Assembly: GCA_963667595.2 (NCBI GenBank)
Contig: CAXXWD010000009.1
Location: forward strand, 310,001-374,000
DNA length: 64,000 nt
From: JAHJQZ01 sp963667595
GTDB taxonomy: Bacteria; Pseudomonadota; Alphaproteobacteria; Rhizobiales; Devosiaceae
Direction of reading: 5' to 3'
Part shown: piece by piece, positions 17,380-26,325 of the stretch
How positions within the stretch are numbered: the stretch's first letter is position 1
Layout: every line of letters starts with the position of its first letter
Notes under the pieces: model-generated
The model's database searches: none
The model's input: the letters and a program-made list of their open reading frames with translations, nothing else
What the model was told of the DNA's origin: nothing
Position numbers and translations under genes: made by a program

Positions 17380-18663
17380 TTAGTTCAGCGTGGCGAGCTC
17401 CGATTTCGGATCAGCTCCGCCGGCGATGTTCTGGAGCACGACACCGAGGTCATTTTCCAGGCTATCCTTGCCGCGCACAGCAAGTTTCCGATCGAAGGTA
17501 GACTGGGACAGGGCCTGAACGACGACATCGACGGAACCCCTTCCGAGTTCAGACTCGTTATCACCCAGCTGGATCTCGACGTCTTTGGCAACAGGGAAAC
17601 CCTGGAGCGTATTCACCCAGTCCTGCTGACCCGTCCCGACGGCCATGAATTCTACGAACTTTGCCGCCGCCGCCTTTTTCTCCTCGTCTATCGTGTCCGA
17701 GATGGCCAGAGCGAAATCGACACCCTGCGTCACACCAGCGTCGTTCGGCCCCACAGTGGGGAAGACGGCCATTCCGATCTCGTCTCCCTCAATTGCGGTT
17801 CCGGGCACTTCGGGAGAGGTGGTGAGGGCAGCACCGACATGCCACGATCCCGTTGGCATGGCGATGGCCTTTCGGGCCATGAAGTAGTCGTCGCGCGCTT
17901 GCGGGTAGGTAGAGGTCGTCGTGGCACCGTCTTGGAAAACGCCATCCGTGAAGAGCTTCTGCCAACTCTTGGCAGCGCTGACGAGAGAGTCAGAGTCCCA
18001 CGGGATCTCGCCTTTGGCGGCCTTGTAGACGTCGCCCCCGGCATACTGGTTGGACAGCCACACGAAAAAGTCCGAGTCGTGCCACGAGTCCGCAGCCCCC
18101 ATTGCAAACGGGCTATACCCGTTTTCGCGGGCTGTTTGTGAGACCTTGACCAGTTCTTCGTAGTTGGTCGGTAGCGCTACCCCGATCTCATCCATGAGTG
18201 TTTTGTTGTACAGGTAGAACTCCATCCCACCGGTCAGTACCGCGACCGCTTTTTCGTCTCCATCAGAGGTCGTCGTCTGATATCGAGCCCCCGGGTTGAC
18301 CTTGTCGATCCAGTCTGACGCGTACTCGGATACGGGCATTGCGAACTCGGCGTAGTCATCGAAGGCTGCGCCCACCTGGATGCCGAATAGCTCCGGAACC
18401 TCGTCGGCGAGGATAAGATTATCCAGATTCTGCTTGAACGCCGAGAAGTCCTCATAACGCTGGAAGTCGATCTCCACGTTGGGATTGTCCTTCTGGAATT
18501 CTGCAAAAAGCGTTGGCCACTGGTCCTGGGTGGGCAGCCAAGTGGCAAACGTAAGCTTGACGGTTTCTGCGCCGTTGGCGAACGAAGCCGAAAACGCGGT
18601 CGTCAGCACTAGAAAGGCTGCTGTGGCTGCCAGCACCTTGGCGGATGGGTGTCGTAGAGTCAT
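17380..18663 (-). CDS. Extracellular carbohydrate-binding protein of CUT1 ABC importer
   Basis: This 427-residue protein has a signal peptide (VLAATAAFLVLTTAFSASFANGAE) followed by the family 1 solute-binding fold: LTFATWLPTQDQWPTLFAEF, NPNVEIDFQRY, VPELFGIQVGAAF and AIAMPTGSWHVGA. It captures an oligosaccharide in the periplasm for the permeases at 20667-22336. It is the last gene of the operon, 1 nt after the GH43 gene. The neighbouring GH43 enzyme suggests a pentose-containing (xylo- or arabino-) oligosaccharide, but this is inference. Confidence 0.92.
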   Translation of the reverse strand: MTLRHPSAKVLAATAAFLVLTTAFSASFANGAETVKLTFATWLPTQDQWPTLFAEFQKDNPNVEIDFQRYEDFSAFKQNLDNLILADEVPELFGIQVGAAFDDYAEFAMPVSEYASDWIDKVNPGARYQTTTSDGDEKAVAVLTGGMEFYLYNKTLMDEIGVALPTNYEELVKVSQTARENGYSPFAMGAADSWHDSDFFVWLSNQYAGGDVYKAAKGEIPWDSDSLVSAAKSWQKLFTDGVFQDGATTTSTYPQARDDYFMARKAIAMPTGSWHVGAALTTSPEVPGTAIEGDEIGMAVFPTVGPNDAGVTQGVDFALAISDTIDEEKKAAAAKFVEFMAVGTGQQDWVNTLQGFPVAKDVEIQLGDNESELGRGSVDVVVQALSQSTFDRKLAVRGKDSLENDLGVVLQNIAGGADPKSELATLN

Positions 18664-18664
18664 G

Positions 18665-20659
18665 TCATTCTCCTCTCAATGAATGGTCGGTTTGCGGCCG
18701 ATCGGTTAGCTCGATCCCCCGCAGATTTGCGTTGTGAAAAACGAGACTGTGCACATGCAGGCCCCGACCGGACGCCGGGACGTTCCAGCGCTCGGAACTA
18801 ACCTCCACTTGGATTTCTTCAGACTTCAGGACGAGTCGGGCAGTGGTTTGCAAATCGGCAAGAGGGGTGGTGAAGCTGGCCCGCGAGTTGGACTGGTCCC
18901 TGATGACGAGGTCCGCGCTTCCCTTGCCGAGAGTCAGCACGGCGGCTGCAGCGCCATCAGCCTCCACGATCTCGATCCGTGCCGTCCCTTGTTCGGAAAG
19001 CAAGTCTAGATCGAAGTCGTAGGCCCAGCCGGCGCGGGCCACTTGCAGTTGCAGTGCGACCGGCTGCCCTCTGGAGGCGACCAGGCCGTCGTCGATGGTG
19101 ACGAAGGCTTGTCCGGATCGGAAAAGCTTGGGAAGCCAACGGGTGAGCCTTTGCCCGCGCAGCGCGACGTGGTCAGTGAGGCCGAAGCTGGAAAAATCGG
19201 TCTTCGTTCCCACCGAAAGGAGGCCAACGTACCCGCGGTCGGTCCAATCGGACTCTGCGGAAAGAACCAACCGACCGTTCAGATAAACATCCACCGATCC
19301 GAAGGTGCGCGTGACCTGTAGCCGGTACCACGCGTCGGTGAGGTCATTGCCCAACTTCTCTTTCGCAATCGTGCGGGAGAATCCGTTTTCGATGCGGACC
19401 AATGAAACCGTTCGCGTTGCGGCGTCGATCAACAGATCAAGGTGATCCGATGGTCCCTGACCACAAACCAGCAGACCGGATCGTGCGCCAGCATCGCTCC
19501 GGTGCATTCGGAACCAAACCTCTGCCACATATGCGTCGGTGACATGATTCAGTCGCACCTCGGTTCGGTTCGCTCGGGTGGTTCGCAGAAAATTGGAGAT
19601 CCAGCCGTCGTCACTGGTGAACAAGATGTCTTCCGGGAGGCTCCAACGATCCGATGCCCGCGACAAGGCGTCGAAGACCGTGGGTCGGGCCGGCGCTTCT
19701 TGCGGTGTCGAGGTTGGAGCTGGCGTTTGGAGCCGCTCACCATCGAGGCGCAAAGGATCGATGCGCATCATGCGCTGCTCTTGAGCCGGGTTCAGCGGAA
19801 TGGCTTCGTTTCGCCCGTGGTAGACAATCCAGTCGTCAACCAGATTGGGAGCGCGCACGATCGAGTTATGGCCGGTTCCCTCGACACCGTTCCCGCGTCG
19901 CACCAGCGGGCCCCAGGTATGGGCGTTGGGGTATTTCTCCCATCGCTGGTCGAAAATAGGCCCTTCGCGCCGCGACCGGGCGTAGCCGATAAAGTAGTCA
20001 GTGCCCGTATAGGCGTTGCCGGAGTACGTGAGCAGGGATAGATCGCCGCGCCTGAAGTAGGTGGCGCCTTCGATCGTGTACCAGTCCCTTCCGTCGCCGA
20101 AACGATCCTTTTGGAAAATCTCTTGTTCCAAGGTGGGGACAACGGCCACGCGCGCGTTCCCCTCCGGATGAGCCATGTCGATGAGCCGGTCCACGAGGAT
20201 CGACGTTCCGGTGCCCTGATTGTCGAGCCCGGTCGCGTCGTTAGTAGAATAGAACAGCAACCAGTCGCCGGTCTGGGGATCCCTCGTGACGTCGGCATCG
20301 ATCGAGAAGGTGCTGAACATTTTCCGCACCACCGTGAACGGTCCTTCTGGTCGATCCGAGACAAGGCATCGCAGATGTTCGTCGTGGGGATCGTCAGAAG
20401 TCTTGGGCGCCCACGAGACGTACATCCAGAACCTGCCGTCGGCATAGACAACACATGGTGCCCAGTAGTTGCGTCCGTCCGGATCCTGAAAGGCGTATCC
20501 TTTGTGGCTCCAGGCTACCAAGTCCGGAGAACAGGACAGATTCACTCCAGACTCGTCTGTGGAATAGCACCAATAGAGGCCTGCAAAGCGCGCCACGAAG
20601 GGGTCAGGATTTGTGCGGCTCAGGCCATCGACGTAAGTCAGGGGATTTGTGTAAGTCAT
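18665..20659 (-). CDS. Glycoside hydrolase family 43 with C-terminal beta-sandwich domain
   Basis: This 664-residue enzyme has an N-terminal five-bladed-propeller GH43-type domain (about residues 1-300). The likely catalytic base is Asp19 in NPDPF, the pKa-modulating Asp is in SIDADVTRD (near 125) and the general acid Glu is in YTIEGATYF (near 198). GTGHNSIV also fits. A laminin-G/concanavalin-like region (about 340-500) and a further C-terminal domain follow. There is no signal peptide, so it should hydrolyse imported oligosaccharides in the cytoplasm. Family members are arabinofuranosidases, xylosidases and galactosidases; specificity cannot be assigned. It is encoded between permease and binding-protein genes. 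Confidence 0.88.
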   Translation of the reverse strand: MTYTNPLTYVDGLSRTNPDPFVARFAGLYWCYSTDESGVNLSCSPDLVAWSHKGYAFQDPDGRNYWAPCVVYADGRFWMYVSWAPKTSDDPHDEHLRCLVSDRPEGPFTVVRKMFSTFSIDADVTRDPQTGDWLLFYSTNDATGLDNQGTGTSILVDRLIDMAHPEGNARVAVVPTLEQEIFQKDRFGDGRDWYTIEGATYFRRGDLSLLTYSGNAYTGTDYFIGYARSRREGPIFDQRWEKYPNAHTWGPLVRRGNGVEGTGHNSIVRAPNLVDDWIVYHGRNEAIPLNPAQEQRMMRIDPLRLDGERLQTPAPTSTPQEAPARPTVFDALSRASDRWSLPEDILFTSDDGWISNFLRTTRANRTEVRLNHVTDAYVAEVWFRMHRSDAGARSGLLVCGQGPSDHLDLLIDAATRTVSLVRIENGFSRTIAKEKLGNDLTDAWYRLQVTRTFGSVDVYLNGRLVLSAESDWTDRGYVGLLSVGTKTDFSSFGLTDHVALRGQRLTRWLPKLFRSGQAFVTIDDGLVASRGQPVALQLQVARAGWAYDFDLDLLSEQGTARIEIVEADGAAAAVLTLGKGSADLVIRDQSNSRASFTTPLADLQTTARLVLKSEEIQVEVSSERWNVPASGRGLHVHSLVFHNANLRGIELTDRPQTDHSLRGE

Positions 20660-20666
20660 CTCGGCC

Positions 20667-21464
20667 CTAGTTCTTAACGGCGCCGGCAGTGACTCCAGCC
20701 CTCAAATAACGCTGGCCGAGCAGATAGATGATGATCGACGGAATGGTCATCAGAACGAGACCGGCATACAATTGGGAGATTTGCTCCTGGCTCATGCGGT
20801 CGAATTGCAGGAGCGAAATCGCCTGAGTGACCGGAAACATGGCGGACTTGCTGAGCAGAAGCGTGGGCAACAAATACTCATTCCAGCAATAAACGAAGCT
20901 CAGCACTCCGACTGTTGCCATGGACGACCCTGATAGAGGCAGCAATATTCCCCAAAATATCTTGAAATCGCTTGCGCCATCAATCATCGCAGCTTCGATG
21001 ATTTCATCCGGTATAGAATCGAAATGATTGCGCATCATCATTAACATCATCAAGACGTTGAATGAGATCAGCGGAAGTATCACTCCGAGATATGAGTTCC
21101 TCAATCCGATCATATTGATGGAGAAGAATAGTGGCGTGATCAATGCCGCCACAGGAGCAGCCATGCAGGCGAGCAGAGCATAGTATATTACGTTCTTTCC
21201 CACGAATTCCATCTTGGAAAAGGCGTATCCACCCAGAGCCGATATGATAACGATGATTATTGATGAAACGCCAGCCAGTAGAAACGAATTTCCAATAGCC
21301 GTCCAGTAGTTGAACGTAGGATGGTTGAGGACAACGTTGTAATTCCCCCATCCGCCAACACTGGTGGATTTGTAGATTGCGATGACAATGGGATACAGCC
21401 AAAGAACGACCAGAAAGATCAGGGCTGCATACATTGCCAGCTTGGCGGCAAAGCTCCTGTTCAT
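20667..21464 (-). CDS. CUT1 sugar ABC transporter permease (MalG-like)
   Basis: This 265-residue inner-membrane protein has about six transmembrane segments and the EAA loop EIIEAAMIDGASDFKIFWGILLP cut here as EAAMIDGASDFKIFWGI, which docks with the ATPase. It forms a heterodimeric channel with the permease at 21461-22336, whose stop overlaps this start by 4 nt (ATGA). It belongs to the operon with GH43 and the binding protein. No cognate ATPase gene is present in the window. Confidence 0.92.
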   Translation of the reverse strand: MNRSFAAKLAMYAALIFLVVLWLYPIVIAIYKSTSVGGWGNYNVVLNHPTFNYWTAIGNSFLLAGVSSIIIVIISALGGYAFSKMEFVGKNVIYYALLACMAAPVAALITPLFFSINMIGLRNSYLGVILPLISFNVLMMLMMMRNHFDSIPDEIIEAAMIDGASDFKIFWGILLPLSGSSMATVGVLSFVYCWNEYLLPTLLLSKSAMFPVTQAISLLQFDRMSQEQISQLYAGLVLMTIPSIIIYLLGQRYLRAGVTAGAVKN

Positions 21465-22336
21465 CGCGCTTCCTCCCGACTTCCGACTTTGATTTGAAGA
21501 AGCGCCAGAATGAAAGCGATGAGCAGGATGACCATGCCTATGGCCGAAGCATATCCGGCCTGGCGGTTGGCTCGTTCCTGATAAAGGAAAGTCGTCAGGA
21601 ACTGAGTGGACACCCCGGGACCGCCACGCGTGGTGAGCCAGACGATGTCGAAGGTCTTCAAGGAGCCAACGATGCCCAGAACGACAAGGACGCTCGTGGT
21701 CCCCCTAAGCGAAGGGATCGTGATATCGAAAAGCTGCCGCCACCAACCCGCGCCATCGAGTGCAGATGCCTCGTAGAGATCGTCGGGGATCGACATGAGG
21801 CTGGCATAATAGACCATCATCGAGAATCCCATCCATTGGAAGACGTTGATGACGATGATTGACCATACGCCGAGATCCGCACCCAACCACTGGATGACGG
21901 TCCCATCGGAGATGATCCCGAGCGCCCGAAGACTTTCGTTCAGAGACCCGTAATTCGCTTCCAGCATGAACTTGAAAACCGTGGCGATAATTGCTGGCGC
22001 CATCGCTATGGGCAGGAAGAAGAGAACTTTGAAGATATTTGACCCTGGCAGTCGCTCCTTTGCTATGACGGCAACGAGCAGTCCGATCGCGGCTTGGATC
22101 GAGACGGTGGCGACCATGAAAACGATGGTATTCCGAAGCGCGATCCAGAAGGTGCGGTCGGTGAAGAGCTCCAGATAGTTCTGCAAGCCAATGAAGTTCA
22201 TGGTTCTCAGGCCGTTCCAGTCCGTGAGGCTGGCATAGGCGGTGAACCCGATGCAGTAGTAGATCAAGAAGCCAGAGAGGACGATCACAGGCGCCACGTA
22301 AAGATACGGCTTCCAGCGCCCTCCCAGTTTGGTCAT
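21461..22336 (-). CDS. CUT1 sugar ABC transporter permease (MalF-like)
   Basis: This permease has about six transmembrane segments and the EAA loop DLYEASALDGAGWWRQLFDI. I place the start at ATG 22336 (MTKLGGRWKPYLYVAPV, 291 residues) because it has a good GGAGGA ribosome-binding site 6 nt upstream. A start at 22414 would add 26 residues and bury one of the two operator palindromes in coding sequence. It is the first gene of the operon, divergent from the LacI regulator. Confidence 0.9.
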   Translation of the reverse strand: MTKLGGRWKPYLYVAPVIVLSGFLIYYCIGFTAYASLTDWNGLRTMNFIGLQNYLELFTDRTFWIALRNTIVFMVATVSIQAAIGLLVAVIAKERLPGSNIFKVLFFLPIAMAPAIIATVFKFMLEANYGSLNESLRALGIISDGTVIQWLGADLGVWSIIVINVFQWMGFSMMVYYASLMSIPDDLYEASALDGAGWWRQLFDITIPSLRGTTSVLVVLGIVGSLKTFDIVWLTTRGGPGVSTQFLTTFLYQERANRQAGYASAIGMVILLIAFILALLQIKVGSREEAR

Positions 22337-22361
22337 CGAGTTCCTCCAAACCTTATCGAAG

Positions 22362-22373
22362 TTCAACGTTGAA
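22362..22373. promoter_or_regulatory. LacI-type operator, proximal to permease gene
   Basis: A perfect palindrome, TTCAACGTTGAA, lies 26 nt before the permease start. An identical copy lies at 22418-22429, centre-to-centre distance 56 bp. The central CG and full symmetry are typical of LacI-family operators. Repression from the adjacent LacI gene is inferred. Confidence 0.75.
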
Positions 22374-22417
22374 CCCGCTAGATCTGACGATCCGTTTGTG
22401 GCCTTATTTGACAAAGG

Positions 22418-22429
22418 TTCAACGTTGAA
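22418..22429. promoter_or_regulatory. LacI-type operator, proximal to regulator gene
   Basis: This is the second copy of TTCAACGTTGAA. It lies just after a TTGACA at 22408-22413 on the plus strand, within what would be the -35/-10 spacer of a promoter toward the LacI gene. That placement suggests autoregulation as well as control of the importer operon. Confidence 0.75.
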
Positions 22430-22504
22430 TTAGGCCTAAGCTATCAAGGGGGCAGTCATTCGTCAACGGCCCCTTTCGGTGCGGCAACACTGCGAAAGTA
22501 AGAG

Positions 22505-23512
22505 ATGACACGTGCGCGTTTGATCGATGTTGCTCGACACGTGGGTGTCAGCGCCAAATCCGTGTCCAATGTCGTGAACGGCACCGGCAAGGTGTCCGAT
22601 GCCGTCCGCAAGCAGATTTTGGACGCTATCCGAGAGTTGGGATATGAGCCAAACGTCGCCGCCCGGACATTGCGCACCGGCCGATCAACTCTGGTCGCCA
22701 TGGGAATACCCGACCTGAGAGAGCCTTACTTTGCGGAACTGGCGAGCATTTTCTTCGAGGCAGCCGCAGAGCGCGGTATTCGCGTTATCGTCACTCAGAC
22801 CAAAGGCGACTACCACTCAGAGCTCAGTTTTATCGAAGGCGTCGGCATGCCGCCGCTTTACGGCATCCTTTTCTCGCCCCTCGCGATGACCAACGAGGGG
22901 TTAACGGGGCGTCAGTCCTCGACCCCGCTTGTTCTCATCGGAGAGCGTGGCCAGACTCTCGCGACCGAACTCACCCCTCATGTGGGCATCGACAACATCG
23001 CAGCGGCTGAGGCCGCTGCACGTTTTCTTATCGAAAGAGGCCGGACACGCCTTGCAGTCGTGGGTGGACAAAAGGAGGAATCCCGCGCAACAGCCCATCA
23101 GCGATTGGAAGGCTACCGCCGCGCGGCGGTTGGCGCGGGACTGGCACTGGACGAGCGATTGATCGGGTGGGTCCCACAGTTCGGGCGCGTCGAAGGAATT
23201 GAGGCGACGCGCACCATCATTTCCCAGGGGATACCTTTCGACGGACTCTTTTGCCTAAACGATTCCTTGGCGTTCGGTGCCCTCTACGCCCTTGGGAGCG
23301 CAGGCATCGCGGTGCCTGAGGAGGTGATGGTGGTGGGGTTCGACAATATTGACGAAACCAAGTACTCACGCCCCCCATTTGCTTCGGTAAATCCCTCACT
23401 CCGCGAGATGTGTGATCATGTTCTCAATCTCATTGAGCAGTCTCATGTACGTTATTTTCACGAAAGCAATGACTACATAATTCCATATTCCGTTGAGGCC
23501 TATGGTCTATAG
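22505..23512 (+). CDS. LacI-family transcriptional regulator
   Basis: This 335-residue protein opens with the LacI helix-turn-helix and hinge (RLIDVARHVGVSAKSVSNVV, then VRKQILDAIRELGYEPN VAARTLRTG in two parts). It is followed by a type I periplasmic-binding-like effector domain (TLVAMGIPDLREPYFAELA, GLFCLNDSLAFGALYAL, VVGFDN). It is divergent from the CUT1/GH43 operon and most likely represses it by binding the two TTCAACGTTGAA palindromes in the 168-bp intergenic region. The inducer should be a sugar transported by that system. Confidence 0.92.
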   Translation: MTRARLIDVARHVGVSAKSVSNVVNGTGKVSDAVRKQILDAIRELGYEPNVAARTLRTGRSTLVAMGIPDLREPYFAELASIFFEAAAERGIRVIVTQTKGDYHSELSFIEGVGMPPLYGILFSPLAMTNEGLTGRQSSTPLVLIGERGQTLATELTPHVGIDNIAAAEAAARFLIERGRTRLAVVGGQKEESRATAHQRLEGYRRAAVGAGLALDERLIGWVPQFGRVEGIEATRTIISQGIPFDGLFCLNDSLAFGALYALGSAGIAVPEEVMVVGFDNIDETKYSRPPFASVNPSLREMCDHVLNLIEQSHVRYFHESNDYIIPYSVEAYGL

Positions 23513-24018
23513 GTAATTACCGATGTTTGCTGGTTGACTCAACTATCACAAAACGAAATATTTGGTATCTTTATCAGCAAGATAGCAAGGCTCCATCGTT
23601 TTTGTCGCCGCTATTCAGGGCCCTTTCTCGGATGAAAGCTTGGGCTGCTATTTGTCCTTCAAGGAGCATGAACGGGATATCGGTGCTTGAGCACGAAGGG
23701 TGCGATCATGCAGTGCTGTGTGAGTGTGCCGACAAAGGTTGAACCGTGCTAGGAGTCAAAATCTGACACTTGGTACCCGCAAGGATCGATCGCCCAACGA
23801 CCGGGATTGGTGGGAAGCGGTCGCTCCGCCGATCAGCGGCTGGTGGCAGCAACGCGCCCAAAAGCGAACGCAACCAGAGACTGTGCGCGTTAGCTTGGAA
23901 ACGCAGGAGAGGTACTTGCTGACTCAAGCGTTAAGTGGATGACATCTGATCCAGGTTCGGTAAGTAATCGTTCAATGTCAAGCTGGGCTAGTTTTCTCGT
24001 TTGTGATATGAAATCCAG
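23513..24018. other. Intergenic stretch, no recognisable gene
   Basis: Only short unrelated frames are present on both strands between the LacI gene and the HNH-type gene. Composition changes from GC-rich to more AT-rich near 23980, consistent with a boundary of acquired DNA. Confidence 0.35.
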
Positions 24019-24746
24019 ATGTCGTGGGCATTTGAAACAAACTCTCCAAAATCTTGTTCCTTGTGCGGATCAACCGAAGAACTAACGGGTGAGCACAAAA
24101 TTAAAGCATCTATTTTGCGGTTGGAGTTTGGCGGCGACAAAATGTTTTTTTTGGGAAAGAAAATCCCTCAATGCACATTGAACTCCAAAGTGTAAAATCA
24201 AAGCGCATCCACTTCAATTCTAAAATATGCAGAGCCTGCAACTCGGAGAGAACTCAACCAGCGGATCGTGCCTTTGATATGCTACATAAAGCAATGTTGA
24301 GGCGCTATGCGGCGGGTCTTGATTTGACAGATACTCAAAATCGCCCGATTTACGACGAGTCCGGCACGTCCACCATTGATGTCTTTCGCTACTTTGCAAA
24401 GGTTATCTGTTGTTTTCTGGCTGAGGTTGGCGGTCCTCGCCCAAAAATTATCGCGAATTTCGCAATTGGAAGAAGTGGATTTAATCCTATAAAACTTAGG
24501 ATAAGTCGCGACAGTAACTATGAACTACTACGTAATACCATAGGCACGAAAGGCTATGCTTCGCATGGAGGATTAGCTTTCGGCTTTAGCAATCAAAAAA
24601 TGCTCGTGAGAACAGTAAAATCATCGATTTCATCCGGTGGTATTCAATACGAATTCTGTTTTCAGTTAAAACCAATTGCCTCTATTGAACTTATGATGAA
24701 TTACCCAGAACTAATTCGTAAAGCCCGATTGTCTAGTAACCCATAG
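24019..24746 (+). pseudogene. HNH-like zinc-cluster protein split by a frameshift at a T8 run
   Basis: ATG 24019 opens a frame reading SCSLCGSTEELTGEHKIKAS (CxxC plus EH) that runs on to LRLEFGGDKMFF and then stops prematurely at TAA. The second half (from 24171, 191 codons in another frame) continues RIHFNSKICRACNSERTQPA, supplying the second CxxC and the ADRAFD helix. The two join if one T is added to, or read twice in, the run of eight T at 24145-24152. The cluster order C-x2-C, H, C-x2-C-N resembles HNH-type nucleases. The rest (about 150 residues) is unrecognised. It is either a frameshift mutant or a slippage-expressed gene. It is AT-rich relative to its neighbours, suggesting acquisition. 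Confidence 0.65.
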
Positions 24747-25036
24747 GTTAATGCGGTTTCACTAATAATTCTACATAAATTGACAAATGCATTTCCGTAG
24801 CTGCGTTCGCTTCTCGCAAAACCGAGTTAGTCGGCCTGCTGTAGGTTGTCCAGTTTCGGGGATGCCTAAGTAGATCTCAGCGGTCGATTTGGGACATGTT
24901 GTTAGCGCAGGTTGAGTGAGAGCCGCCATTCAGCTTCGGGCTCAGAAGTAGCCACAATGGTAGCGAAGCGCCAATGACCGCAATGGAGTCGATTGCCGAC
25001 GCCCGTCCCACGGCACCATGTGTCAGATTTTAACCA
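24747..25036. other. Intergenic stretch, nothing identified
   Basis: I see no coding frame, repeat or terminator that I can support between the HNH-like gene and the YaiO-like gene. Confidence 0.35.
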
Positions 25037-26197
25037 CTAGAACCGCTTCGTCATCCCGAGTGAGACGGTGGTGCGATCAAACGAGGCACGGAACTCGCGT
25101 GCGGCACCGGCGCGCAAGGTGAGGGTCGGGTCAACTTCATAGGCAAGGCCGGCAAAAAGGCTCTGGGTGTCAACGATCGTCGCGCCATCGATTTCCGGTG
25201 CATAGCTGTAGCCCACGAAGCCATTGAGTTGCTCCGATATCCGCATGTCGAGCCGTGCCGAAGCGCCGTCAGTTGCAAGGCCATTGTTGCTCCAGCTGTG
25301 TAGCCATTCCGTCGACAGGGACAGGGTGCCATCGAAAAAGCTGAATTGCGGGCCGATCCGGGCGGTCGCGACAGTTGCGTCGGCGTAAAAATTGGCCCCG
25401 ATCCGGGCGTTGAGCCTGATTTCAGTCGCGCTTTCGTCGTCGTTCCATATCCTAAAGCCGGCCCCCAAGGCCAGGCTCACGCCGGGCAGGAAATCGGCAT
25501 CCGGCGTCAGGCCGAGAGAACCGAACACAGAAAGATCCGGGGAAAAAACATGGTCGACACGCCCGGTTACTTGCGTATCCGTCAGATCACCGCGCTTGGC
25601 GGCGCGCACCGTGCCTCTGAGCACCGTGCCCTAATCGAAGGCATAGGACAGGGACGTAACGGCCTCGTACCAATCGGGCCGCCCGGCCGTGAGCGAATGG
25701 TATTCGCCACTTATGTCCAGTCGCCATTTGGGCGGCGGCGGTGCGTTCAGCCTGTCGCGAAGAGCGACGGCGTCGCAATTCTGCGGCTGGTCGGCCAGAA
25801 CGATCGCGACGAGATCCGCGGCGCGCTGCCGGTCACCCTCACGGAAAGCGATCTGGGCCAGACCGAGCCGCGCATCCTGGTAGTCGGGGGCGAGATCGAG
25901 CGCCGCCGCGAACGCAATGGCAGCGGCTTGTGTCTCACCGAGCGCGAGCAAGGAATAGCCCAGCAGCACCTGAGCGTCGGCATTGCCTGGATCGCGTCGG
26001 AAGACGTCTTCGAAAAGGCTCTTGGCAAGTGCGAAGTCTCCAGCCTGCCGTGCAGTGACCGCTTGTTCGTAAAGGTCGGCGCTTGACGGTTTGGCTTGGG
26101 AGGGACAAGCGGCAATTGTGCCCAGCGAAGAACCGAGCAGCAGGGCTGAAAGCAATCCAGAGCAGCGCCGAAAGCTGGCAAATGCAGGTCGTGTCAT
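25037..26197 (-). pseudogene. YaiO-family outer-membrane beta-barrel protein with in-frame amber stop
   Basis: Two same-frame halves are separated by a single TAG at 25631-25633 (SLSYAFD, stop, GTVLRGTVRAAKRGD). The first half (188 codons) has a signal peptide and TPR-like repeats (YEQAVTARQAGDFALAKSLF, then DPGNADAQVLLGYSLLALGE), then the start of the barrel. The second half is a beta-barrel ending SLGMTKRF with a terminal Phe. YaiO-type proteins join TPRs to a barrel and in E. coli sit beside the glycosyltransferase gene yaiP; the same pairing is seen here with the GT2 at 26326. An export role for a polysaccharide is inferred. As it stands only a barrel-less fragment would be made. Confidence 0.75.
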
Positions 26198-26325
26198 GAC
26201 CTTGCCTCTTCAAACTTGCTTCGTGCCCTCGGAGAGAGTGTACGAAGCAAGCCTGACCAGCACGTTACCGCGATGCCTCGCGCATCTCGGGATCACGCGG
26301 ATGCTGCCAGTGGGCATTGCCCCAG

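Noticed and set aside
24171..24746. Calling the second half of the HNH-like gene as a complete stand-alone gene
   Set aside because: Its first zinc knuckle lies in the upstream frame and the join is at a homopolymer, so a split gene is the better reading.
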